From Amycolatopsis keratiniphila subsp. keratiniphila (GTDB taxonomy: Bacteria > Actinomycetota > Actinomycetes > Mycobacteriales > Pseudonocardiaceae): DNA of 64,000 bases. Location: NCBI RefSeq assembly GCF_001620365.2, contig NZ_LQMT02000021.1:1-64000 (forward strand), read 5' to 3'. Position 1 is the first letter of the stretch. Each line of letters starts with the position of its first letter. Shown in pieces: positions 42,693-50,298 of this stretch. The position numbers were made by a program, and so were the translations under genes. A model generated the notes under the pieces. It did no database searches and had not been told where the DNA came from. It saw only the letters and a program-made list of their open reading frames with translations.

Positions 42693-42745
42693 GTTGCGAA
42701 AGCCACTTTCGCAACGTTGAAGGTTGCGAAAGTGGCTTTCGCAAC
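42693..42745. repeat. 23-bp perfect inverted repeat identical to that at 15106
   Basis: Positions 42693-42715 pair with 42723-42745 around GTTGAAG. The whole 53-bp element is the same base for base as 15106-15158, while flanking DNA differs beyond a few bases. It lies between the convergent M48 and methyltransferase genes. Confidence 0.93.
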
Positions 42746-42769
42746 CTCCCGCCGACGGTCAGGCGCCCT

Positions 42770-43600
42770 CTAAGGCTTGATCCCCACCCCACCGAGGCTC
42801 AGGTGGTTCAGCTCCGTCAGCGGAGCGAGACGCGGCCCCTCCGGCCACCACTCGTGCAGGTGAACCACACCGGGCTCGAGGATGTCCAGCCCGTCGAACA
42901 GCGACTCGATCTCGTCGCGCCCCCGGTGCACCGTGCGATGCCCGGTGCCGGCCATCAGATCGTCGAGCTTCCGGGCGAGCGCGCCGCGCGAGCCCTCGCC
43001 GGGCATGAAGTCGTGCGTGATCAGCACGTAGGACCCCGGCGCGATCGCGTCGACGTAGGCGCGCACGACGGCCCGTGCCTTGTCGAGGTCTTCGATGTGG
43101 TGCAGCACCGAGTTCAGGATCACCGCGACCGGGCGGTCGAGTTCGATGTGCTCGGCGACCACCGGATCGGCGAGGGTCTGCGCGGGGTCGGTCAGATCCG
43201 CGCCGCTCACGTGGACGAGGTGGTCCTCCAGCAACGCCAGACCGTGTGCCTGGACCACCGGATCGTGGTCGACGTAGACGACCAGGGCGTCCGGGTTGTA
43301 CCGCTGCGCCGCCTGATGGGTGTTCTCCGAGGTGGGCAGCCCGGAGCCCAGGTCGAGGAACTGGTCGATCCCGCGGGCGCCGGCGAGGAAGCGGACCACC
43401 CGGTTCGCCCAGGCGCGGAATTCCTTCGCCATCGCGGCGGCGTCGGGGGCCAGGGCGAGCAGGTCTTCGACGGCCCGCCTGTCGACCTCGTAGTGGTCGT
43501 GACCGCCGAGGAGGACGTCCTTCATCCGGGCGAGGTTGGGCTTGCTGTAGTCGAGGGGAAGCGGGCGCCTCGGCACAGACCGGACCTCGTCCGAAGTCAT
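42770..43600 (-). CDS. SAM-dependent methyltransferase (DUF574/Methyltransf_19 type)
   Basis: A 276-residue protein of the actinomycete-specific S-adenosyl methyltransferase group. Typical segments are KPNLARMKDVLLGGHDHYEVD, FLDLGSGLPTSENTH (SAM motif I), VVYVDHDPVV and LNSVLHHIED. The ATG at 43600 follows AAGGGTGGAA; upstream in-frame codons are not conserved-looking. Substrates of this group are mostly unknown. The 139-bp gap to the next gene (43601-43739) shows no gene. Confidence 0.87.
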   Translation of the reverse strand: MTSDEVRSVPRRPLPLDYSKPNLARMKDVLLGGHDHYEVDRRAVEDLLALAPDAAAMAKEFRAWANRVVRFLAGARGIDQFLDLGSGLPTSENTHQAAQRYNPDALVVYVDHDPVVQAHGLALLEDHLVHVSGADLTDPAQTLADPVVAEHIELDRPVAVILNSVLHHIEDLDKARAVVRAYVDAIAPGSYVLITHDFMPGEGSRGALARKLDDLMAGTGHRTVHRGRDEIESLFDGLDILEPGVVHLHEWWPEGPRLAPLTELNHLSLGGVGIKP

Positions 43601-43739
43601 GGACACGTTCCACCCTTCAGCCGCGCACAGGCCACGCGAACGCGCCCACGGCTCCCTCGACATCGACGGACCGTACACAGATTACGACATGGCGTGCATC
43701 CTCGTGAACCTCCCCAAGGGCCTTGGCCACCTGCGACGA

Positions 43740-44837
43740 TCACCCGAAACCGAGTTCACGCCAGGTGCGTCCGCCGTCGGTGGTGCGATACACGGCGGAC
43801 CCACCCTCGGCGTCCGGCAGGCCGTCCACGACCACGCCGACCCGTTCGTCAGGGAAATCCAGATCGTTCAGGCAGACCCCGCGGCCGCTGAGCACGGTGG
43901 TCGTCCAGGTCGTCCCGCCGTCGGCGGTGCTGTGCAGGAATCCGGTGCCGCCGCCTTCCGCCGCGACGGTCGCCGCCGTGGGGGAAGCCGCGCTGAAGCT
44001 CTGGTCGATCCCGAGTGTGGGCGCTTGCCCCGTCCCGGTGAACTGCCCGCCGAGTTTCGGCGCGCGCCACAGCCGCCGGACGGTCGCCCCCGGCTGCGGC
44101 GTCCCCGGTCCCCCGCTGCACAACGCCAGCACGTGTCCCCGCCGGACGCCGCTCAGCGAAGCCGAACTGTCGGCCGGGCAGGGCGGCGGCGCGGTCGCGA
44201 AGGTCAAGCCGTCCGAAGACGTCCAGTACTTCTGGACGCGGTAGTCCGCCCCCATCGACACCTGGACCCCGCCGCTCGTGGCGATGTCGCCGTAGGTCGT
44301 GGAGCCGGTGACGGTGAATCCCGGGACCGGCAGGAGAAGCCGTGTGCCGGAGATCCCGGCGTACAGCGTCGTCGTCGACGGGCTGCCGAACCCGGTGACC
44401 ATCGCGAACATCCGAGGCCCGGCTTCGGTGATCTTCGAAATGTAGAAGGGTTCCCGCGCCCCGGCGAGCCTGACCTCGGCCCAGCTGCCGCCACCGTCGC
44501 GGCTCGCGAGCAGCCGGGTGCCGTCGGAGAGGAAGACGTCACGCTCGCCGATCACCGTGAGCTTGACCTGATTGTGGTTGTCCGGCAACGAGATCGGCGG
44601 TTCGCCCGCGCGCCGCCACCGCTTCCCGCCATCGGTCGTCGACAGCAGGGACGCGCACCATCCCGGTTTCCCGCAGGGGGAAAACCCGAGGACGAAGCCG
44701 CGCGACGGCCCGGTCCAGCTCGTCGACGCGGGAGCGAAACCCTTGGGCACCAGTGGATCGGCGACGGCGGGCGAGGTGAAGACGGCCAGGGCGGTCAGTG
44801 CGGCGGCGGCGAGCGCGGCCCACCGGTTCGGCTTCAT
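43740..44837 (-). CDS. secreted BNR/sialidase-like beta-propeller protein
   Basis: A 365-residue exported protein. The signal peptide (MKPNRWAALAAAALTALAVF, cleavage near AVADP) is followed by repeated Asp-box-like turns (STTDGGKRWRR, SRDGGGSWAEV, STADGGTTWTTT, RTTDGGRTWREL) that mark a six- or seven-blade propeller, as in YCF48/BNR proteins. Catalytic residues of true sialidases are not evident, so a binding role is as likely as a hydrolase. It is divergent from the Ser/Thr kinase across 144 bp that hold the promoters. Confidence 0.82.
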   Translation of the reverse strand: MKPNRWAALAAAALTALAVFTSPAVADPLVPKGFAPASTSWTGPSRGFVLGFSPCGKPGWCASLLSTTDGGKRWRRAGEPPISLPDNHNQVKLTVIGERDVFLSDGTRLLASRDGGGSWAEVRLAGAREPFYISKITEAGPRMFAMVTGFGSPSTTTLYAGISGTRLLLPVPGFTVTGSTTYGDIATSGGVQVSMGADYRVQKYWTSSDGLTFATAPPPCPADSSASLSGVRRGHVLALCSGGPGTPQPGATVRRLWRAPKLGGQFTGTGQAPTLGIDQSFSAASPTAATVAAEGGGTGFLHSTADGGTTWTTTVLSGRGVCLNDLDFPDERVGVVVDGLPDAEGGSAVYRTTDGGRTWRELGFG

Positions 44838-44981
44838 GACCACGAGACGTCCCGCCCGCGCCGGGGTTGCCCGCCGTTCGGGGTGAACCCGTCGATCGTC
44901 TCCGGTAGGCTCCCCAACCTTGTTTCGCCCGGGGCCGGACCGGGTATACGGCGTTCGGCCGGTGAGACGGAGGTAGCACCG

Positions 44982-46301
44982 ATGGACGACGCGGGTTCGC
45001 GTGCTGGTGGTGACGAGGAGGAAGAACCCGATGCCGGGACCACTCAACGCCGGTTCAGCCTGAACGTCCACGACCCGGACCATCTTCCGCGCAAACTCGC
45101 CGGCCGGTACGAGGTCGGGGAACTGCTCGGCCGTGGTGCCACCGCACGCGTCTTCCGCGCCCGTGACCTGCTCGAACGGCGCGAAGTGGCGCTCAAGCTG
45201 TTCCACGCCGACACGATGACCCGGGACGAGCGCCGCCGCCAGCAGGAGATCCGGACCCTCAGCGCGGTCCGGCATCCCGGGCTCGTCCCGCTGTACGACG
45301 CGGGCTCCGACGACGGCTACACCTACCTCACGATGCGCCTGGTCGACGGGCCGAACCTGGCCCAGCGGCTGCGCTCCGGCCCGCTCCCCCAGGACGAGGT
45401 CGTCGAGCTGACCGCCCGGCTGGCCGACGCGCTCGCGCACGTCCACGCGCACGGCATCACCCACCGTGACCTCAAGCCGGCGAACATCCTGATCGCCGAA
45501 GACGGTCCGCTGATCGGCGACTTCGGGGTGGCGCACGCCTTCGACGCGACCAGGGTGACCGAGACCGGCGGTGTCGTCGGCACGGCGGCGTACATGGCGC
45601 CCGAACAGGTCCGCGGCGAGAACGTCGGCCCGCCCGCCGACGTCTATTCGCTCGGCCTGGTCCTGCTCGAATGCCTCTCCGGGGAACGGGAGTACACCGG
45701 GACACCGGTCGAGGCCGCGGTCGGACGGCTGCACCGGCCGCCGCGGATCCCCGCCGGGCTGTCGGCGACCATGACGACGTTGCTGCGCGGGATGACGGCG
45801 CGGAAGCCCTCGCAGCGCCCGACGGCCGCGGCGATCTCGCGGATCCTGCTGGAGGATTCCACCGGCACGAAGGTCGCCCATCTCGCGCCTGCCACCCGCA
45901 AACGGGCGGCCGTGGTCGCCGCCATCAGCGCGCCCGCCGCCGCGATCACCGTCGGGGTGCTGCTCGCGATGAACCAGGCTCCGGGTGACGGACCGGGCCG
46001 GCCTGCCGTCCCGCTTCCCCCGGCGGCGACCGGCTCGTCCGCGCCGGCGGTGGGCCAGGCACCGCAATCCTCGGAGGCGGTCGAGGTGACCACCCGCGAC
46101 CCGAAGGCGAGCAACGGCACCGTCGTGGTGACCGAAGCCGTGCCCGCGACCGGGGATCCGTCCAGTGCCACCGAAAGCGCCGGCGCCACCTCGACACCGA
46201 GGGACACGACCGCCGCCAGCGACCGGCAGAGCACCTCGGGCAAGCCGAGCAAGACGAAACCCAGCCCGCCGACGAAGAGCAGGCCAGGCCCTCCCGGCTG
46301 A
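44982..46301 (+). CDS. transmembrane serine/threonine protein kinase (PknB-like)
   Basis: A 439-residue Hanks-type kinase. Residues about 40-300 hold the kinase: G-loop LLGRGATARVF, Lys72 (VALKLF), catalytic HRDLKPAN (Asp163), IGDFG (Asp180) and the APE motif in AYMAPEQ. A transmembrane helix at about 309-330 leads to a Pro/Ser/Thr-rich exported tail of about 110 residues without PASTA repeats. GGAGG precedes the ATG. It may signal wall or surface conditions; its targets are unknown. Confidence 0.92.
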   Translation: MDDAGSRAGGDEEEEPDAGTTQRRFSLNVHDPDHLPRKLAGRYEVGELLGRGATARVFRARDLLERREVALKLFHADTMTRDERRRQQEIRTLSAVRHPGLVPLYDAGSDDGYTYLTMRLVDGPNLAQRLRSGPLPQDEVVELTARLADALAHVHAHGITHRDLKPANILIAEDGPLIGDFGVAHAFDATRVTETGGVVGTAAYMAPEQVRGENVGPPADVYSLGLVLLECLSGEREYTGTPVEAAVGRLHRPPRIPAGLSATMTTLLRGMTARKPSQRPTAAAISRILLEDSTGTKVAHLAPATRKRAAVVAAISAPAAAITVGVLLAMNQAPGDGPGRPAVPLPPAATGSSAPAVGQAPQSSEAVEVTTRDPKASNGTVVVTEAVPATGDPSSATESAGATSTPRDTTAASDRQSTSGKPSKTKPSPPTKSRPGPPG

Positions 46302-46349
46302 GCGACCGCCCGACCGGGTGTCCACAGTGGACGATGATGGGAGACGGCG

Positions 46350-46736
46350 ATGAACTACATCAACGACCCGCGTGAGCCACCGGAAGAGATCGTCGAACAA
46401 ACGCCCGCCCGAATCCGCGCCGTGCGGATCATCAACGCCGTCGTCCACGCGGTCTGCTGGATCTTCGCGCTGGTGCTGATCGTGCACATCCTGCTGGTGT
46501 TCGGCGAAGCGAATCCGGGGAACGGGTTCGCGCAGCTGATCGACCAATGGTCGCGAGCGGTCTCGCTCGGGCTGCGGAACCTGTTCACCCCGGAGGGGAT
46601 CAAACCCCGGACGCTGTTCAACGACGGTCTCGCGGCGCTGCTGTGGCTGATCATCGGCGGCGTGGTGACCGATCTGGTCTCGCGGATCGGCCTGCCCGGC
46701 CCGAAGCGGGTCTGGTACCGGCGACCGCTCAGTTGA
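46350..46736 (+). CDS. two-helix membrane protein of unknown function
   Basis: A 128-residue protein with two hydrophobic segments (about residues 29-51, INAVVHAVCWIFALVLIVHI, and 90-108, GLAALLWLIIGGVVTDLV) separated by a polar loop. It follows the kinase by 48 bp and may be in its transcript. I do not recognise a named family. Its 3' end overlaps the convergent small gene at 46729 by 8 nt. Confidence 0.72.
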   Translation: MNYINDPREPPEEIVEQTPARIRAVRIINAVVHAVCWIFALVLIVHILLVFGEANPGNGFAQLIDQWSRAVSLGLRNLFTPEGIKPRTLFNDGLAALLWLIIGGVVTDLVSRIGLPGPKRVWYRRPLS

Positions 46737-46902
46737 GCGAACCCGGTCTCGCCTCCGGGGCGTCACCGGCCTGGGCCTGCTCGGCCTCGGCGTCGGCGAC
46801 CTCCGGGGCGGCCTCGGCCTCGGCAGGCCGCTGCTCCGGCTCGTGCTCCGTTTCGAAGTGCTCACGGCACCAACGGCCGTAGCGTCTGGCGTGCACGGTC
46901 AT
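46729..46902 (-). CDS. 57-residue acidic small protein
   Basis: Started at the ATG at 46902, which has an unusually strong GAGGAGGAGG site upstream. The N-terminus is basic and aromatic (MTVHARRYGRWCREHFE) and the rest is Glu/Ala/Pro-rich and probably disordered. The open frame extends upstream to 46956 but lacks such a ribosome site. The function is unknown. Confidence 0.6.
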   Translation of the reverse strand: MTVHARRYGRWCREHFETEHEPEQRPAEAEAAPEVADAEAEQAQAGDAPEARPGSLN

Positions 46903-46960
46903 CGCGGCACCTCCTCCTCTGCCACCACGATCCCCCATCATTGTGACGCGCGCCACTCGT

Positions 46961-47503
46961 TTATCCGGCGAATCGGGCCACGATCGCCGCGCAGAACGCG
47001 GGCAGGTCGCCGGGATTCCGGCTGGAGATCAGGCCGTCGTCGTCGACCACCTCCTGGTCGACGACGGTGCCGCCGGCGTTGCGGATGTCGGTGCGCACGC
47101 TCGGGTACGACGTGAGCGTGCGGCCGCGGACCACGTCGGCCTCGACCAGCGTCCACGGCCCGTGACAGATCACCCCGACCGGCTTTCCGCTGTTCACGAA
47201 GTCACGCACGAAGCGGACCGCGTTCTCGTCCACGCGCAGATTGTCCGGATTCATCGTGCCGCCGGGCAGGACGAGCGCGTCGAAGTCGTCGACCGTGACG
47301 TCCTTGACCACCCGGTCGACGGTGAACCTGTCGGCCTTGTCGATGTCGCCGTCCATGGCCTGGATCTCGCCGGGTTCCAGCGAGACGATCTCGGCCGTCG
47401 CCCCGGCGTCCGTGACCGCCTTGCGCGGTTCGACCAGTTCGACCTGTTCCACGCCGTCCGCGGCGAGGATGGCCACGCGGCGTCCGTTCAGCGATGTCGT
47501 CAT
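46961..47503 (-). CDS. PfpI/DJ-1 family protein (type 1 glutamine amidotransferase-like)
   Basis: A 180-residue protein. The nucleophile elbow is VGVICHGPWTL with the family Cys, preceded by ALVLPGGTMNPD; the conserved Glu is in the early VELVEPRKAV region. PfpI-like proteins act as deglycases, proteases or stress chaperones. GGAGGG lies before the ATG at 47503. Longer upstream extension is not supported. Confidence 0.9.
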   Translation of the reverse strand: MTTSLNGRRVAILAADGVEQVELVEPRKAVTDAGATAEIVSLEPGEIQAMDGDIDKADRFTVDRVVKDVTVDDFDALVLPGGTMNPDNLRVDENAVRFVRDFVNSGKPVGVICHGPWTLVEADVVRGRTLTSYPSVRTDIRNAGGTVVDQEVVDDDGLISSRNPGDLPAFCAAIVARFAG

Positions 47504-47600
47504 CGGTTCCCTCCTGAAGTCGTGTTCGCCCCCGGCTACCCCGGGGCGGCCTCGCCGAACCATGGGTATGAACCGGGATCACCGGGGGTATTCGCCGCGC

Positions 47601-48608
47601 ATGCGATTGCGGCGAGCGGATCTGGGGTCCCCCGGTATCGGGAGGCGGCGAAGAGGGCGGGGTTTCGGTTACCTGACACCGGACGGAGAACCGCTGAAGG
47701 ACAAGGAGACGCTGGAGCGCATCGAGGCGCTCGCGATCCCGCCCGCGTGGCGGCACGTGTGGATCTCGCCGCACGAGAACGCCCATATCCAGGCCGTCGG
47801 GGTCGACGACGCCGGCCGGAAGCAGTACCTCTACCACGGGGAATGGCGACGGGCCCGCGACGAGGAGAAGCACGAGCGCGTCCTCGCGCTGGCACGGCGG
47901 CTTCCCCGGATCCGCCGGACGGTCCGGGAAGACCTCGCTTCCCGCGGCCTCACCCGCGAACGGGTGCTCGCCGGCGCCCTCCGCATGCTCGACCTCGGGG
48001 TGTTCAGGACCGGCGGCGAAAGCTACGCCGACGAGAACGGCACGCACGGGGTGGCGACCTTGCTGTGCGAACACGTGTCGATCCGCCAAGGCTGCCTGCT
48101 CTGCGACTACCCCGCGAAAGGCGGGATCCAGCGGAAGGTCCGGCTGCGGGACGACGGGCTCGTCCGGCTGATCCGCTCGCTCCGGCGCGCCCGCGGCGAC
48201 GAGGTGCGCCTGCTCGCTTACCGCAACGGCCGCGGGTGGCAGGAGATCCGGGCCGACGACCTCAACGAGCGGTTCAAGGAACTCGCGGGTGACGACTTCA
48301 CGGCCAAGGACCTGCGCACCTGGAACGCCACCGTCCTGGCCGCTTCGGCTTTCGCGGGGACCGAAAAGCCTTCCAGTGAAAGAGGATTGAAGCGGGTCGA
48401 GAAGGCCGTGATGGCCGAAGTCGCCGACGGACTCGGCAACACTCCCGCCGTCGCGCGACGGTCCTATGTGGACCCTCGGGTGATCACCGCCTACCGCCGG
48501 GATCGGACGATCGCACACGCGGCGCGGAGGGCGGAGAAGGTCTCCGATCCCGATGAAGCCCGCGACATCGTGGAGCGGGCGGTGGTGCGGTTACTGAACG
48601 GGTCGTGA
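47601..48608 (+). CDS. type IB DNA topoisomerase
   Basis: A 335-residue poxvirus-type topoisomerase IB that relaxes supercoils through a 3'-phosphotyrosyl link. The catalytic Tyr is in RRSYVDPRV, the Arg in KDLRTWNAT, and a Lys lies in the YPAKGGIQRKV hairpin; Asn replaces His nine residues before the Tyr (LGNTPAVARRSY), as I recall for actinomycete versions. MRLRRADLGSPG is the usual start; ATGs at 47562 and 47568 are alternatives. Its end overlaps the convergent phosphatase gene by 18 nt. Confidence 0.9.
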   Translation: MRLRRADLGSPGIGRRRRGRGFGYLTPDGEPLKDKETLERIEALAIPPAWRHVWISPHENAHIQAVGVDDAGRKQYLYHGEWRRARDEEKHERVLALARRLPRIRRTVREDLASRGLTRERVLAGALRMLDLGVFRTGGESYADENGTHGVATLLCEHVSIRQGCLLCDYPAKGGIQRKVRLRDDGLVRLIRSLRRARGDEVRLLAYRNGRGWQEIRADDLNERFKELAGDDFTAKDLRTWNATVLAASAFAGTEKPSSERGLKRVEKAVMAEVADGLGNTPAVARRSYVDPRVITAYRRDRTIAHAARRAEKVSDPDEARDIVERAVVRLLNGS

Positions 48609-50168
48609 GGCTTCGATGGCGAGGACGGCGATGTCGTCGTGCGTCCCGCTGCCGAGCCATTCCCGCACCGCGGTGCGGACGCGGGCGACCACCTCGCGGC
48701 CCGACATCCCCTGGCAGCCGGCCAGCAGTTCACGCAGCCGTTCGTCACCGAACAGGTCCGACGGCCGCTCGTGATGGCGCGCTTCGGTGATGCCGTCGGT
48801 GTAAAGCAGGCAGACGTCGCCCTCGCCCAGCCGGATGGCCGTTTCGGCGAACCGGGCCTGCGGCGAGATCCCGACCAGCGTGCCGGGCAGGGTGATCTCC
48901 TCGACGCCGCCCCGGCGGCGCACCACCAGCGGCGCGGGATGCCCGCCGGAGGCCAGGGTGACGCCGAGACCGTCTTCACCCGCCAGCACCGAACCGAGCA
49001 CCAGGGTCGCGAACCGGCCGCTTCCTCCGGTGATGAGCAGGGAGTTGAGCAGGCTCAGCAACGTCGTGTTGTCGTGCTCGACGAGGTCGAGCGCGGCGAG
49101 GGTCTGCCGGACCCGGCCGGTGAGCGCGGCCGCCTCGGCACCCTTCCCGCAGACGTCGCCGAGGACGAACATCGCGCCCCCGTCTTCCCGCGGCAGGACG
49201 TCGTAGAAGTCGCCGCCGACGTCGAGCAGGCCGCCCGAGGGCTCGTACCAGACGTCGAACTTGACGCCGTGGACGTCCGGCGGCGGTGTCGGGCGCAGCG
49301 TGGTCTCCAGGCCGCGGGTGGCCTCTTCCTGGCGGGCGTAGCGATGCGCGTTCGCGAGCGCCGTGCCGGCCGCGCGGGCGAACTCGGTCACCGCGCGCGG
49401 GTGATCCTCGCCGAACGCGGGCGCGCCGCGCCTGCCGAGCACCACCGCACCGGTGACCCCTCCGCCGCCGTCGAAGCCCAGTGAGACCACGGTCACGGAC
49501 GGATGGACGGCGAGCCGTTCCGCGACGATCGCGGGCAGCGTCGCGACCTCCTCATCCGGGACGGCCTTGGCCTCAGGCGCCTCGGTGGAGGCGAAGGTGC
49601 CGGCGAGCACCGGCGCGAGCTGGGCCGGAACGCGGCGGATCCGGCCGTGCCCGTGGTTGGTGCGGTGGTCGCAGCTCCACCACTCCCACCGGCCGCGTGT
49701 GGTCGGCAGCAGCACGAACACGCAGTCGGCGAGCTCGGCAGCGGCGACCTCGGCGATCGCCTTCGCCGTCCCGTGCCGTCCGCGTGCGGAGGCCAGCCGG
49801 GGCGCCGAAGCGGCGAGGAAGCCGTCCACGCGCGGGCCGTCGGCCGCGACCGCGGAGGTCACCGTCCACGCGTGCCAGCCGCCGGGCAGGGTCCGGATCC
49901 GGGCCGGGAACCGGCGGCCGGTGTGTTCGACATGCCCGACGTCGGGGCCTTCGGCGGTGAGTATCGGGCGACCACCGCCGAACAGCTCGCGGGCGGCGGG
50001 ATTCGACCAGCGCAACGCGCCGCCGACGTCCTGCACGAGCACCGCGTCACGGACGTCTTCCAGCAGCTCACGCCAGAACCGCCCGGATTCGGGCAGGGCT
50101 CCCTCGCTCGTCGGGGGCGACGACTCCGAGGGGAGCGACGTCGAGGCCGGGGCGGGCCGTGACACCAT
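48591..50168 (-). CDS. SpoIIE-type PP2C phosphatase with PAS and GAF-like domains
   Basis: A 525-residue cytoplasmic protein. A PAS-like domain (about residues 28-110; LLEDVRDAVLVQDVGGALRW), a GAF-like domain (about 130-285) and a C-terminal SpoIIE/RsbU phosphatase domain (GGDFYDVLPREDGGAMFVLGDVCGKG, ASGGHPAPLV, LYTDGITEARH, GTHDDIAVLAI) are seen. Such enzymes dephosphorylate anti-anti-sigma factors. AGGAGG precedes the ATG. It is divergent, by 130 bp, from the giant hybrid kinase, which may share its pathway. Confidence 0.92.
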   Translation of the reverse strand: MVSRPAPASTSLPSESSPPTSEGALPESGRFWRELLEDVRDAVLVQDVGGALRWSNPAARELFGGGRPILTAEGPDVGHVEHTGRRFPARIRTLPGGWHAWTVTSAVAADGPRVDGFLAASAPRLASARGRHGTAKAIAEVAAAELADCVFVLLPTTRGRWEWWSCDHRTNHGHGRIRRVPAQLAPVLAGTFASTEAPEAKAVPDEEVATLPAIVAERLAVHPSVTVVSLGFDGGGGVTGAVVLGRRGAPAFGEDHPRAVTEFARAAGTALANAHRYARQEEATRGLETTLRPTPPPDVHGVKFDVWYEPSGGLLDVGGDFYDVLPREDGGAMFVLGDVCGKGAEAAALTGRVRQTLAALDLVEHDNTTLLSLLNSLLITGGSGRFATLVLGSVLAGEDGLGVTLASGGHPAPLVVRRRGGVEEITLPGTLVGISPQARFAETAIRLGEGDVCLLYTDGITEARHHERPSDLFGDERLRELLAGCQGMSGREVVARVRTAVREWLGSGTHDDIAVLAIEASRPVQ

Positions 50169-50298
50169 TCCCGGACCTCCTCCTGCCTTGCGGGTAGCGC
50201 AGTGTGAGCGGGCGGACTGGCTCGAAGTGTAGGTCGAATCATGGCACGCTGATGCGACGACCATGGCTTGGCATGCGTGGTGGAGAGGGTCGACACAG

